Of a stretch of 64,000 bases of DNA, positions 26,101-38,239 are shown in pieces. The position numbers and the translations under genes are program-made. The notes beneath the pieces are model-generated. The model worked only from the letters and a program-made list of their open reading frames with translations. It did no database searches and was not told the origin of the DNA. Every line of letters begins with the position of its first letter. Position 1 is the first letter of the stretch. Source of the DNA: Linepithema humile (lineage: Eukaryota > Arthropoda > Insecta > Hymenoptera > Formicidae); contig NC_090133.1 in NCBI RefSeq assembly GCF_040581485.1, positions 9,114,001 through 9,178,000 on the forward strand, in the 5' to 3' direction.

Positions 26101-26150
26101 GAGCCTTCGGCAGCCCGGTCTCCGTCGACGATGATGACGCGCGATTTTGA
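14200..26150 (+). CDS. KIF12: Kinesin-like motor protein, KIF12 family
   Basis: ATP-driven microtubule motor with an N-terminal motor domain. Coding exons: 14200-14420, 18975-19067, 19153-19231, 19396-19608, 20332-20469, 20615-20756, 21422-21516, 21730-21871, 22401-22519, 22962-23066, 23141-23267, 23609-23831, 24713-24857, 24988-25202 and a last exon ending in TGA at 26150. All phases match through 25202. Exon 1 encodes a 74-residue basic Ser/Pro/Gly-rich extension. The motor follows: P-loop GQTGSGKT (~186-193), switch I NEYSSRSH (~308-315), switch II DLAGSE (~344-349), then HIPYRDSKLTKLLADSL and NTLRYAARA. Coiled-coil-like segments follow (LKREVGALQTENEHL; ENEALRRENAEL), then a Pro/Ser-rich tail. 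KIF12 is the best match (Drosophila relative Klp54D, from memory). The last junction is unsettled: acceptors at 25754 or 25766 fit the phase but lack a pyrimidine tract. About 817 residues with 25754. Confidence 0.88.
14421..18974 (+). other. Kinesin intron, 4.55 kb
   Basis: Intron between the N-terminal extension exon and the first motor exon. It holds a 26-base poly(A) run at ~14,864-14,889, a MITE at 17,705-18,123, and short repeats of a GAGGATRTAAAAAAA-like unit at ~16,715-16,770. A fragment ACAGGGTGTCCCG near 14,497 resembles a common insect transposon terminus but has no visible partner. No gene seen. Confidence 0.7.
17705..18123. mobile_element. Tc1/mariner-like MITE with TA target duplication
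   Basis: Both ends read CACACAGAAAAATA in inverted orientation and abut TA at 17,703-17,704 and 18,124-18,125. The element is ~419 bp, AT-rich and non-coding. The termini differ by one base (CACACAG against CACTCAG) from the element at 3,866-4,261, so both probably belong to one family. It lies in a kinesin intron. Confidence 0.65.
20963..21363. repeat. Duplicated ~50-bp segments flanking a Penelope/hammerhead-like motif
   Basis: Two imperfect direct copies of a segment containing GGAGGATCTCAA and TTCTTGATAT lie at ~20,963-21,012 and ~21,313-21,363. Between them, on the minus strand at ~21,045-21,085, is CTGAAGATGGTTGA, a 4-base loop, then TCAGCCGAAACGT: a 6-bp stem between CTGAAGA and GAAA. 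A run of ATTTAAA units (~21,208-21,275) separates the motif from the right copy. This looks like a degenerate retroelement insertion in a kinesin intron. Confidence 0.45.
23975..24550 (+). mobile_element. Retroposon (SINE or truncated non-LTR element) with 15-bp target duplication
   Basis: The segment is bounded by AATAATATCCCGCGC (23,975-23,989) and AATAATATTCCGCGC (24,536-24,550), a target duplication with one mismatch. The insert starts GA-rich, runs through degenerate AGTTTATT/GATTTAGA-type repeats, and ends GGCAAGGATTAAATAA followed by (AAATA)n. A simple-repeat 3' tail plus a variable-length target duplication is the hallmark of target-primed reverse transcription. No coding capacity. 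It sits in the kinesin intron between exons ending at 23831 and starting at 24713. Confidence 0.7.
25472..25685. repeat. Terminal inverted repeat element next to the last kinesin exon
   Basis: TGTCAAACATGGTATCT at 25,472-25,488 is repeated exactly in inverted orientation at 25,669-25,685. The ~214-bp segment has no coding capacity and no evident target duplication. It occupies the 3' part of the last kinesin intron, close to where the final acceptor must lie. Confidence 0.55.
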
Positions 26151-27707
26151 GAATCTCGTGTGTCGCGAAGGAAGTCGCGACCGATCAAATCTAACCTCTC
26201 ATTTTCGACATTCTCGATGGGAAACGTCGTCGAAGGAAGCCACTCTCTTTTCATGCGAATCTTTGAGAAGCATCGAGCGACACCGAAATAAACATTTACT
26301 TGTAACCAATCATACGATTACCTAATCGCAATTGTACAATACACTTTCCTACACATGTCAGTGAGTTTTTTTTCTTATTTATACCGTCTTCTTCGAAGAC
26401 TTCGGAAGAGAATGATGAAGTAATTGTACAGAATGCAATATAGATGAATTGAAGCTGTAAGAAATGAATGAATTAAAGTGAATTGAAAGAAAGTCTTGTG
26501 TATTTGGACGCCTTTCGAGATCATCCTTTCGAAATCGCCCGTCAAAGCTGTTTATTATTTTGCCGAATTTCCGTTTCTTTGACGCCCATTGCTTCTATTA
26601 AATCCATATTTTTTTCAACATTGCAAGAACAGCCTCCGGCAAAATGGCGGCAAAAAAGTGTAACCTACTTTTTCGTAAATCATGTTATTGGAAAAAGAAC
26701 TTGAAATGCTTACGTGAATGTATCCTCTTCGTTCGTCATTTTGCAGCCGCGTTTGTCTCTTCCCAAATTTAAATGATGTAGTGATGCCGCAATTACGCAA
26801 TATGACGTCAATATACGACACACGAACGGGATTTACCTCATCGTTACCGGCAAATTCTTATGTACGCAACACCTTCCTTCAAACTTTTGAACTATCAAGT
26901 GAAATTTTACGCGATGAGAATTGCATTCCGATTGGTCGCCGGCTACGCATGCTCCAACCGCTCCGCGTATCGCGACGCATAATCGCGGGTTACACTTCGC
27001 GCGCTGCGATTGGCCATCGCGTATGAAGTAGGAAATCATAGTAGTGTCTCTCTAGACTACTTCAATCGACGACATAACAAATAATTCGGACGAGCGATAT
27101 GTCGACTGTCGGCTCTATAACCCTTTGCGTTCATGACACATCCGATCAGAGTCGATCGCGGCGATAGCCAGGGCCTGGTGTGTCTCGGAAGCGAACGTGC
27201 GACGGAACGTACGAGCGAACGAGCGAGTGAGTCGGTGAATCCGCGGAGCCGTGTAGCAACAGTGGATGAGAGAACGCGCGGGGGTAGAGGCGAAGAGCGT
27301 CGTCGGTAGAACGGACGGAGCGGTGTATCGCGGCGGTGTGCGACGGTGGTCACGCCGAGTCTCGTCGGCGTTCTCCAGAAAGGGACGGGGTCGGCGACGG
27401 CGGTGTTCTCCAAGCGGACACGAAAGCGGTCGCGGGCCGCGGATAGGCACGAAACGCGTTTCTCGGGCTGTGGCGCGCGGCGGAAGGGGACGACGGTGGA
27501 GAGTGGTGGGGCGGCGCAGAGCGACGGTGAGGTTGGTCGGTGCGCGTTCGTGGCTAATATCCGCTTTGCCCGTGTCGTCGTCGTCGTCGTCGCCGTCGGC
27601 GGAAAGGTGCAGTGTTCCGTGGTCGCGGAGAGAGCCGTGTATGCGCGCGCGTACGGTGGCAAGCGCGATCGAGAATCGCGAGAGAAAAAGAGATAGAGTG
27701 AGGGAGT

Positions 27708-27771
<64 letters not shown>

Positions 27772-27852
27772 GAGAAAGAAAGGATATAATCAGGGGAAAC
27801 AATCGACGGCACGTAATCCGACGTCTCCGTGACACGTCTGTGAAGACCTCCG
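26151..27852. other. Kinesin 3' UTR, spacer, and Uba1 promoter and 5' UTR
   Basis: A candidate kinesin polyadenylation signal (AATAAA) is at ~26,287. The stretch ~26,930-27,060 has two inverted CCAAT boxes (GATTGGTCG near 26,931; GATTGGCC near 27,008), a plausible Uba1 promoter. From ~27,170 the sequence is very CpG- and GC-rich, ending in a (GA)n tract before the Uba1 ATG. A long minus-strand open frame across 27,057-28,022 is low-complexity and I do not call it. Confidence 0.5.
27711..27765. repeat. (GA)n microsatellite in the Uba1 5' UTR
   Basis: A near-perfect GA run ~85 bases before the Uba1 start codon. Such tracts can bind GAGA-type factors in insects; no direct evidence here. Confidence 0.9.
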
Positions 27853-30800
27853 ATGTCTAGTGCTGAGGCGGCGGAGTGCTCCGTTGATCCCCCAGCCAAG
27901 AAGCGACGCCTTGCTGCTGCCAGCACGGGAGGAGCCGACGACGAGCCGACAACAACGAACGCGGTGGAGATGGACATAGATATGGCGAAGAATGGCTCCA
28001 CGAGTTCCAGCAGCGGCGGCACCTCGAGCGGCGCCGGCCGGGTTCGACGTAGGTCCTCCGAAATCGACGAGGGTCTGTACTCGCGGCAGCTCTACGTCCT
28101 TGGCCACGATGCTATGCGCCGCATGGCCTCCTCACAGGTGCTCATCTACGGCCTCGGCGGCCTCGGCGTCGAGATCGCGAAGAACGTCATCCTCAGCGGC
28201 GTCAAGTCCGTCACGCTGCACGATCACGCTGTGTGCCAACACTCCGATCTCAGCTCGCAGTTCTATCTCACCGAGGCGGACCTAGGTGAGGAACAATGAA
28301 TGCGCGCGGGTGAGCGCCGATCGCTGATCGCAGGCACGTGCAACGTGGAAAGGATGGAGAGAGAGAGAGGAAAAAAAAAAGTGCGCTTTGTACTTTCGAT
28401 CAGTCAGTCGCCAGCATTCCGATAACGCAACGCTGTGTTGAAATATTGCAGGCGGACGATGATTTTACTTTTTTGTGGAGATTGAGATGGAATATTGGGA
28501 AAAAAGCGTATCATGTTTTAAAAAGATAGATACGTGCAAAAGAACTTTTACAATGTTTTTCACAAAGGTCCACTTGTTCGAACTCTTTTTAGCACTTTTT
28601 TTTATCGTTTTATATTGAAAATAGAATTTAAAGCAGAAATGCAGAATTTTTATCAAAGTAGAATAGGCTTTTAAGGTACCTTTTCACACACTGACGCTCG
28701 GCGCTCAATTTCAGTGTAGAAGACATCACGTGACTAAAAATAACCAACCGTTGCAGTAGTTTTTGATCACATGATGTTTTCTAATGCTGAAATAGAGCGC
28801 CGAGCGTCAGCGCGAAAAGACACTTTTATACTGGCTTGATGCGGAAAAAGAGATATAAACAGATTGAGAGAGTTTTAAGAACAGCGTTTCCAGAATCCTG
28901 CCTTTTTTTTTTTTTTTTTCATGCATCACATTTGTATTTATATTTCACTTTTAACATTAAATATGCTTATTTTTCTGCGCAAAATATTTGTGTTACGTTT
29001 ATAGAAAAGACAAAAATAGGTTAGGTACGCAAATTTAGAATAAAAATTGAATACAAATTTAGAATTCGGACTTATCGCTATAATTTCCATGCAAAAATAA
29101 TTCCTGCACTTGTTTGTGTGAATAAATTTGATTATTAATGTAAGATATATTTTTTCACATAGCTGCAGCATTAAAAATCGACTTTACTGAAATTAACAAT
29201 GTGAGCTGAAATAAGACCACATATATATCAATCTTGTAATTAATCTCAAAAGATTATATCAATAATAACACATATCAAATACTACATGCATAATAAAAGT
29301 GTTGCATCAATTGCAGTAATGCTTATGTATATAGCAACCAGTCATATACATAGAATTCTCTTCTGTCTAATAAAATTTATCAGAACAACACCAATGGAGG
29401 TTTGCCTGTAATAATAAACTTGCACAATCGAGAAAGGATAATCTCCAGGACGATAAGATTTCTATTGTGATAAGGTACAACTGTTACCATTGTCAGGAAA
29501 ATTATAATTCTAATTTACCATCTCTGCAAACAGCGATATAAAATACAGACTGCATGCTAATAATGCAAGTCATCATGAGGAAATTGTCTTGCAAAATATT
29601 ACTTAAACGTCCTGTGAATGACAAACTCTTTATTCTATATCTGCGTTAATGCGGAGGTACTAATCAGAAAAGCATGACAAAAAGAATTGTAAATATTATA
29701 AATATATGTCAAATGAAATATATTAAATCAAATGAGCGTCATTGTGTGCGTAATACCGATGCACAGTAAATCAATACATATGACATGAAAAAACTAAATT
29801 TCTGAGAAATATCTCTTCTTGAATTATATATGTGCATAATCTATATGTATATAATGTTTCAAAAAAATTTAAAGAACCTCCTTCATTGACCAAGGAGTAA
29901 GTTTATTGTTTATAAGGCGTTAGCAGACGATATTAATATTACTATTAAAATTAATGAAACTATTATTATATTTTTGCAATTATTTTAATCTTACAACTAG
30001 TAATCAACGATTAGAAAAACAAAATAAAAATAAAACGGCAATACAAATGTTAAGTGGATTTATTATTTCTTTGAATTGCACTAGTTGTGAGATTGAAATA
30101 AGATATAATTGTAAAACAAGTAACACAATTAATGCTCCGATATTGCTCGACAGGTCTGAACCGCGCGTCTGCGTGCTGCGATCGCCTGGCCGAGCTGAAC
30201 AATTATGTACCCACTAATTGGTACACCGGGCCAATGTGCGAGGAGTACATCCAGCAGTTTAACGTCGTGGTGCTGACGGAAACGACGCTGGACGAGCAGC
30301 TGCGCATCGCGGAGATCACCCATGCCAATAATATAGCTCTCATAATCGCCGACACCCACGGCCTCTTCTCGCAGGTGTTCTGCGACTTCGGCGACACCTT
30401 CACAGTGGTGGACACGAACGGCGAGCCGCCGGTGAGCGCGATGATCGCCAGCGTCTCCCGCGACAGCGAGGGCGTTGTCACGTGTCTGGACGACACCCGC
30501 CACAGCATGGAGGACGGCGACTACGTGACCTTCTCCGAGGTGCAGGGCATGACTGAGCTGAACGGATGCGAGCCGCTCAAGATCAAGGTCTTGGGACCGT
30601 ACACCTTCAGCATCGGCGACACTTCTAGGTGAGGCATGCGAGCGACGACGAATATATTCGTTGTTCCGCGCAAATTCGCCATCTTATCGATTGATCTAGG
30701 AAAAAGAATCATCCGTGAAACCGCAAAAATGTCTTTCAATTTTCGTTCGCTGTAAATGTCGGCAGACTTGGAACACGAATAGGGGTTTCGATTTTGCAAC

Positions 30801-33385
30801 GACTTTATTAACGATCCTCCGTTATTCAGGTTTTCCGAGTACGTACGCGGCGGCATAGTGACTCAAGTGAAGATGCCTAAGAACTTGCACTTCGAGCCGC
30901 TGAAGACGGCCCTGAAGAAACCCGAGTTCCTCATCACGGACTTCGGCAAGTTCGACTATCCGGAGCAGCTGCATCTGGCCTTTCTGGCGCTGCATCAGTA
31001 CAAGACTAATGAGGGCAGGCTGCCGCGACCGTGGAACCAGGCGGACGCCGACGAGTTTCTCACCGTCGCCGAGAAGGTCAAGGATAGCTACGGTTTCGAC
31101 ACTGAAATCAATAGCGAATTACTGGCCACGTTCGCCAAGGTGTCCGCCGGCAATCTGAATCCCATGAACGCCACGATCGGCGGCATCGTTGCTCAGGAGG
31201 TGATGAAAGCCTGTTCCGGCAAGTTCCATCCCATCTATCAATGGCTCTATTTCGACGCCATCGAATGTCTGCCGGCCGATCGTTCGGAACTGACCGAGGA
31301 AGACTGCTGTCCCACAGAATCGCGTTACGACTCTCAGGTACAAACATTTGACAATTGAATTCAAAAATTGTTACTCCGATTCGTCTAAAATATGAATTAT
31401 TATTAATTTCGTCGCTCAACGATCGCTGATCCGACTGCTTTTTTTCTTCAGGTGGCTGTCTTCGGTCGGAAATTCCAGTCCAAGATCGGCAACTTGAAAT
31501 ACTTCGTGGTCGGTGCTGGTGCAATCGGTTGTGAATTACTAAAGAACTTTGCGATGATCGGCGTGGGCGCGGAGAACGGTTGCGTCACAGTGACGGACAT
31601 GGACTTGATCGAGAAGTCCAATTTGAACCGACAGTTTCTGTTCAGACCGTCGGACGTGCAGCAGTCGAAATCGTCGACGGCGGCCAGGGCCATTAAGGGC
31701 ATGAACCGTGCCATGAAGGTGGTCGCGCACGAGAACCGGGTGTGCCCGGAAACGGAGAAGATCTACAACGACGATTTCTTCGAGGTTCTCGACGGCGTGG
31801 CGAACGCGCTCGACAACGTGAACGCGCGCATCTACATGGATCGCCGTTGCGTGTACTATCGCAAGCCGTTGCTGGAATCCGGCACCCTCGGCACCAAAGG
31901 CAACACCCAAGTGGTGGTGCCGTTCCTGACCGAGTCGTACAGCTCGTCGCAGGACCCGCCGGAGAAGAGCATTCCGATCTGCACGCTCAAGAACTTCCCA
32001 AACGCCATCGAGCACACCCTGCAGTGGGCACGCGACAGCTTCGAAGGCCTGTTCCGTCAGTCGGCGGAGAACGCGGCGCAGTACATCTCCGACGCGCAGT
32101 TCATCGATCGAACGCTCAAGCTGCCCGGTGTGCAGCCCCTCGAAGTGCTGGAGTCCGTGAAAACGGCGCTGGTCGACGAAAAGCCGAACACCTTCGCGGA
32201 TTGCGTGGCGTGGGCTCGCTGCCACTGGCAGGAGCAGTACAGCAATCAGATCCGTCAGCTGCTGTTCAACTTTCCGCCGGACCAGGTGACTTCGAGCGGC
32301 CAGCCGTTCTGGTCCGGTCCGAAGCGCTGCCCGGATCCGCTGGCCTTCGACGTCAACGATCCTTTGCACATAGATTATATCATCGCCGCTGCCAATCTCA
32401 AAGCCAAGGTCTACGGAATACCCACGAATCGCGATAGAGAAGAGATCGCTAGGATTCTCGCCGCCGTCAAGGTCCCCGAATTCACGCCCAAGTCCGGCGT
32501 TAAGATAGCCGAGACCGATTCACAGGTGAGTAGATAAATTAAGGAAATGGGGAATTTTTTCCGATTTAAAGATTAAGCGTTTGTAAAACTTTAAAGAGTC
32601 GCTGCTCGGGAATTCGCGACTTTTGCAAAATCAAAAGAGACGGAAAATTGTATTTACAGGTGCAGGTGTCGAACGGCAGCGGTAACATCGATCACGAGCG
32701 ACTGTCGCAGCTGCAGGAGGAGCTGCCGAAGATGGAAGATCTGAACAGCTTGGCGATCTACCCGCAGGAGTTCGAGAAGGACGACGACGCCAATTTCCAC
32801 ATAGACTTCATCGTCGCGGCGTCAAATCTGCGCGCTACCAATTACAAGATCTCGCCGGCCGATCGGCACAAGAGCAAGCTGATCGCCGGTAAGATCATTC
32901 CGGCGATCGCCACCACCACCTCGGTGGTGGCCGGTCTCGTCTGCCTGGAGCTGTACAAGCTGACGCAAGGCGTGCGCGACTTGACGCTGTACAAGAACGG
33001 CTTCGTGAACCTAGCGCTGCCGTTCTTCGGCTTCAGCGAGCCGATCGCCGCCCCCAAGCTCAAGTACTACGACATCGAGTGGACGCTGTGGGACCGCTTC
33101 GAGGTGAAAGGCGAGCTGACGCTGAAGGAGTTCCTCGACTACTTCAAGGAACGTCACAACCTCGAGGTGACCATGCTGTCGCAGGGAATCTGCATGCTGT
33201 ATTCGTTCTTCATGGCGAAGCCCAAGTGTCAGGAGCGCATGGGCCTGCTGATGTCGGAGGTGGTGAAGAAAGTGTCGAAGAAGAAGCTGGAGCCGCATGT
33301 GCGCGCCCTCGTGTTTGAGTTGTGTTGCAACGACGACGATGGGAACGATGTCGAGGTGCCGTATGTGCGCTACACTCTGCCCTGA
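27853..33385 (+). CDS. Uba1: Ubiquitin-activating enzyme E1
   Basis: Activates ubiquitin: it adenylates the ubiquitin C-terminus with ATP, forms a thioester on its own cysteine, then passes ubiquitin to E2 enzymes, in nucleus and cytosol. Five coding exons: 27853-28285, 30154-30628, 30830-31337, 31452-32525 and 32660-33385 (TGA). All junctions are in phase, giving 1071 residues (human UBA1 has 1058). The N-terminus has a PPAKKRRL basic motif that may be a nuclear signal and a Ser/Gly-rich stretch. The inactive adenylation half has YGLGGLGVEIAKN; the active half has VGAGAIGCELLKNF near residue 490 and SNLNRQFLFR. The catalytic cysteine is in KSIPICTLKNFPNAIEH (Cys ~649, codon 31980-31982). A C-terminal ubiquitin-fold domain ends EVPYVRYTLP. 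Near-continuous similarity to animal E1 leaves little doubt. Confidence 0.97.
28286..30153 (+). other. Uba1 first coding intron (1.87 kb)
   Basis: AT-rich intron with a donor gtgagg and acceptor gctcgacag. It contains the palindromic element at 28,679-28,821 and a poly(T) run at ~28,903-28,920. No gene seen inside. Confidence 0.85.
28679..28821. repeat. ~143-bp palindromic (foldback) element
   Basis: The two halves are inverted copies: CTGACGCTCGGCGCTC on the left matches GAGCGCCGAGCGTCAG on the right, and similarity continues inward through CATCACGTGA / TCACATGATG. It folds into one hairpin with a short loop. This is typical of a foldback MITE; no coding capacity. Confidence 0.65.
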
Positions 33386-34710
33386 CTCACCCGCGCGATT
33401 CCCGATCGCGCCAGATGATGTCTACTTAACTGAGACAGCCGTATATAGTGATTTCTACAAATTTCTATTTTACGACGATGTAACACACGAGGAGGTGACG
33501 TTGTTTGCTGCCGATCCTCATCTATGGACATCTAGTGTGAGGCACTCTCTTTCTTTCTGTATATTTTACTTTTTTTTTCTCACGCGTTTCTACCGCCAGC
33601 GCTTAGTAGTAGTGATTTTTCGAGCAGTGTGCGCGCCTAATAGCCAAGATCGGTTTCTCCGGTTTTTTTTTTTTTTTTTTTTTTTTTTCCGTTAACAAAA
33701 TGAGATTCGCGTGAGCAAGCCTCGTCTTCGGACTTTTTTTGATCAGTAAACAAACACGATGATATCCGGAAACCGAGAAATCGTATAAATATGTTCAAAT
33801 TGATTTTTCACTCAAACTAACATTGAACGAGCCCATTTTTATATTTGTGGACGATTTCGAATAAACTTTGCAACTTAAAAAATATGTTTCTTAAATTAAA
33901 ATTACTCTACAAATTTATGCCGTGAATTCGAATTAAATTATTATTGAAATTAATGCAGGACTCTTAAGAAAAAGTGTATTTCTCACTGTTTCGACATATG
34001 CAAAAATCAGTTGCGTTGAGTCTCTTGTTTTTCATAATCCAATATGTACAATCGCATCGACTAATCTATGGAATTTCAGTTTAGCTTGTTAATTAAATTG
34101 AATTTCTGTCTTCTCTCTGTTGCTGTCTCATTTTGCTTACGACGTGCTCTAGTGTCGCAATTGAATAAAGAAAAAGAAAAAAAAAGGAGAAAAAAGCGAA
34201 ATCGCATACAATGCCAAAATTTCTACGAGGAAGAAGAATATAAACGTTAAACAGTTCGATCCGCATAGGTAATTTTTCAAGAGACGACGAGTCTACTAGC
34301 TCACTCCACACACACACACACATACCGCTCTATTGTATAGAATGGGATGTAAATTAAACTAGAGATAAAAAAATGAAGATTCGAGGATCTTTAAATATTA
34401 TTGTTAGCCCACTTTAAACGTAGTTTCCTAGTGAGATGTGAGTAATCAATATCGAATTTTTAGCAGACGCAATATGTCTTGCCACTCTTTTTTCTCCTAT
34501 CTCCCTTTCTTTTTTGCCCTTTGTTTCCCGTGGACGATTATTTTAATAGCGAGGGAACAATTAACTACTATATCCTTGGATGCATTCTCCCTTTTCATCC
34601 TTTTTTTTTAAGGTTTTTGATAAGCGACTCGCTATACACACCAAGAATTTATGTAATGGATATAATTCCATCATTCTGGTCTGATTTATTCGCTTTGCAA
34701 CGTCTTTCTT

Positions 34711-34790
34711 GAAAAATAATAATAGTAATAGTAATATTAATAATATTAATAATATTAATAATAATAAATAATAATAATAATAATAATAAT
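34711..34790. repeat. (AAT)n microsatellite
   Basis: An interrupted trinucleotide run (AATAATAATATT units), visible directly, downstream of Uba1. Confidence 0.9.
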
Positions 34791-35799
34791 GAATAAACTA
34801 TTGGCTAAGGCTGGTTGTTGTTACGACGGATACATTGCATTTAAATTTATAAAAAGATGTCTTTGAAGGAAAGAGAAGCTTCTAAAAAAAGAAAATAATA
34901 AAAATAAATCGCATATACTTTAGACCAAGGAAGATAACAAAAAAAAAAAAAGAAGGAAAGATATTTTGTTAATTTTAAGGTATAATGCGGATATTTATTA
35001 TATATCATTTCGTCGATAGATAACAAATAGATGTGTTTGGATTTAAAGAAGTATGAAATATAATAACTGAAAAATAAAGTGGGAAGTATCTGCGTTCTCT
35101 TGTTTCTTTACCATCTTTATAAAAGTGCTCTGAAATCGTTGTTTATTCCTTAGCGATAAATAGCGTTGCACAAAGAAAGAAAATGATAAGAACTTATCGA
35201 ACGTAGAACTTGATATTGATATAAATTTTATTAAGATGTTTTTTTGGAGCAATTTTTTTTTCTTTTAAATTAATGTACAGTACTTTGGTTATTGAATTTT
35301 ATTATAAATTACCGTAAAAATCATTTTTGCATATTTTTAAAGCTATTTCTTCAAAATTACAAAAAAATTGTAACTAAGATAATCGTCACTAGCCAATCAA
35401 AAAATTTTTTAATTGTTAAAAGGGGTTTTTATGTAACTGTTCTAAAAAAATCGTTTTTTTTTTTTTTTTTTTTTTTAATTGGTACACAAAAATAAATTTT
35501 TTTATATTGTGAAATGAGTTGATCGCTCGCATGAACGCGATGCAACAATTTGTTACCAAGTCCCCAATGTAGGAAACATTTCTGTTTTAATTCCCCAATC
35601 TATCTACTTCATGAAAATTATCTACTTCAATGAAACGACCATAGACGTAGTAGATTGCTCATGATACAATTTTGCCACAAAGTGCAAGTTTAACATATGC
35701 GAATATTTTTAATAAATATAAAATAATATTTGTCGGCTTGGTAGAAGTGAGACAGAAAATGGTATGTCCGTTCTCTTCTACCAGCCGAGCTAAGCTGCC

Positions 35800-36082
35800 G
35801 AACGCATACGGACGTTATTCTTGGTTTGGTGGACCAATCACAGAAGAATAAGCGACTGTGATTGGTCAATTTCTTACGGCTTAAAGCTTACTATTGTAGA
35901 CCCGGCCTTACTCGTACGACCTAACCTTTTTACGAACGTATTTTATGGTAGAAATAGTATGGCAGTTGCGGTATGATTGTAGATACGAGTGGAGGTCGTT
36001 TTTTTCTGAGGTTATCTTGTAACGCTTCACGTATATCACCCGCAAGAATAAAATATTCGGACGATATTAAACATATCGCACG
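35800..36082 (+). promoter_or_regulatory. Candidate TMEM165 promoter with paired inverted CCAAT boxes
   Basis: GACCAATCACAG near 35,831 and its exact inverse CTGTGATTGGTC near 35,857 face each other ~14 bases apart, about 215-250 bases before the ATG. CCAAT boxes bind NF-Y in animals; the paired arrangement also makes a 12-bp inverted repeat. Promoter function is inferred from position and motif only. Confidence 0.4.
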
Positions 36083-38239
36083 ATGAGGGTCGAACGCTTA
36101 ATTTATATTTTTTGTCTGATTTTAATTTTTCACCTCTCAACTGTTGTCTGTGAAATCCAGCCGCATTACGATGAGAAATTTCAAACCGCAACGTCGACGG
36201 TGAGTTCAACAGTTTTTTCAATAATCCGTCAAATCTTGTGACTATTCGTAATCTATAAAAAAAGGATCTTAACTGTTAAAGAGATTTTTATCGAATCGAA
36301 AAGGAAACTAGATCTAAATCTTTAAATGTCACCAGAAATGTTAAAAATATATCAAAGTTCTGAAAAAATTACAAGACTCTTTAATTTATTTAAATCTTGG
36401 AAAAATCCTGAATTTGCGAAAAAATTTTAATCTTAACACGTTCCAAAGAAAATGTTAGAAAGATGTTATCAGCTTAAACTGTACATACTTAATTGACGTT
36501 ATAAAGAATCATAAATATTTGACTTGCAAATATTTAAATTCTAAAAGATAATTCAAAATATTAATATTTTAATATAAATTTATTTAATTTATATATTTTT
36601 TTTTAGAAACTGCCAGAGTTTGTATCTGAAAAACCACAAGATAGATTAGGATTTTTGCACGCTTTTATAGCAGCTTTATCAGTCATCGTTGTATCAGAAT
36701 TAGGCGATAAAACATTTTTCATCGCCGCTATTATGGCAATGAAACATCCCAGATTGACTGTGTTTGTTGGAGCCATAAGTGCTCTTGCTCTGATGACTAT
36801 TTTATCAGGTATTTTCTAGCAATTTTGCGAAAACTATTATTGAATGATTACATGTGAGATATATATATTTGATTTCCTTGGAAATGTTCTGAGAACCAAC
36901 ATTTTGTATGCCGTGGTGTAGTACAGTAATTGCACAGCAATTTATTATATAATATTGTGTAAATTACATTTCTTACACACAAGTGAAGTATAATTCTAAT
37001 GTTCCAATCAGACAACGGGACAGAAACATGAAACATCTTTTATTTTCCAGTGGTATTTGGATATGCGGCTACTATAATTCCTCGTGCATATACGTATTAC
37101 ATTTCCACTCTTCTTTTTGCTCTTTTCGGTTTAAAAATGTTACGAGACGGATATTACATGTCACCGACAGAAGCGCAAGAAGAGTTGGAGGAGGTTCAGT
37201 CGGATTTGAGGAAAAGAGATGATGAAGTAAATTTAAAACATTCTTTTGTAGATGCACATACACATACAAATACAAACACAAACACAGAAAGAGATACACG
37301 CACACGCACACGCAATCTATCAGGCGTTCATAAATCTACAGAAAATATCACATTTAAAGTACATAATTTAAATTTTTCATTAAATAAAAGTTTTTATTTT
37401 CTATAATTATACAAACTATAATTATACAAACATCACACAATTATACAGTTATACAAATTATAGATTTAAGATATAATTTTCTGCATTTTATTATTTTTTA
37501 CTTTTTTATTTCTCTGTTTCAATTGCATCAAATTTCTCTATCCATTTATGAAAAAAAAGGTCATGGATACTTTGCTAAAAGAATTAATTTTTAAAATATC
37601 AGAGAATCAAACGATGGGCTCTAACATTTTTGCAGGAGATTAAATAATCTTTAAATATCATCGCTTTCAGTATGAAAAGGAAACAGCGAGTACGTTAGTT
37701 CAGGATGCTGAAACAGGAGTCATACGAAAAGCTACAAAAGCTAGCGCACTTATGTTGCTTTCCAGGATATTGCTCCAAGCGTTCACCCTTACCTTTCTCG
37801 CTGAATGGGGCGATCGTTCTCAGTTAACTACAATTATTCTCGCTGCGAGAGAGGTAACTGCTTCACCTCGACAATAGCAGCGTCTTTGTGTACGTAGATT
37901 TAATTTTAATCGCATTAATGTATATTGCAGGATGTTTACGGAGTTGTATTAGGTGGAATATTAGGTCATTCATTTTGCACAGGCTTAGCAGTATTAGGAG
38001 GGCGTATAATAGCCCAGAGGATATCAGTGAGAACAGGTAACGTTCAAAAGCAGATTATTTTTCCGTCACGTGTGCGTGCCACGTGAAGCCAAACGTGTTA
38101 ACTGAACAAATTACCAAGATCTCGCAAAGGGATGATGAATTTAAGACTCGAAACATTTTCAGTGACTATTATTGGAGGATTAGTGTTCCTGCTGTTCGCT
38201 GTAACGGCGCTCTTTGTGAATCCTATGGAAGATGTTTGA
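36083..38239 (+). CDS. TMEM165: TMEM165/GDT1 family Golgi cation transporter (UPF0016)
   Basis: Multipass Golgi membrane protein; the family exchanges Mn2+/Ca2+ for protons and supports glycosylation. Six coding exons: 36083-36199, 36607-36808, 37051-37226, 37671-37853, 37931-38036 and 38163-38239 (TGA). All phases match, giving 286 residues (human TMEM165 has 324). Residues ~1-23 are a signal peptide (LIYIFCLILIFHLSTVVC). The two hallmark motifs are present: SELGDKTF (ELGDKT at 70-75) and AEWGDRSQ (EWGDRS at 210-215), each starting a three-helix repeat. A charged cytosolic loop (EAQEELEEVQSDLRKRDDE) lies between the halves. Codons are AT-rich compared with Uba1. The identity is firm; ion specificity is inferred from the family. 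Confidence 0.95.

Larger units (their letters stand above)
33386..36082. other. Uba1 3' UTR, spacer and TMEM165 promoter region
   Basis: Candidate Uba1 polyadenylation signals (AATAAA) are at ~33,860 and ~34,163. Simple repeats include poly(T) at ~33,663-33,688, (AAT)n at ~34,711-34,790 and poly(T) at ~35,453-35,476. The last ~300 bases form the likely TMEM165 promoter. No gene seen. Confidence 0.5.

Noticed and set aside
26630..26660. AAAATGGCGGC as a YY1/PHO site
   Set aside because: The short motif matches loosely but has no supporting context; a similar string at ~62,537 lies inside a transposable element.
27057..28022. 321-codon minus-strand frame across the Uba1 promoter and 5' UTR
   Set aside because: It reads through the (GA)n tract as Ser-Leu repeats and through CpG-rich 5' UTR; no recognisable protein.
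31539..32369. 276-codon minus-strand frame inside Uba1
   Set aside because: Antisense shadow of the long E1 exon, Arg/His/Val/Leu-biased.
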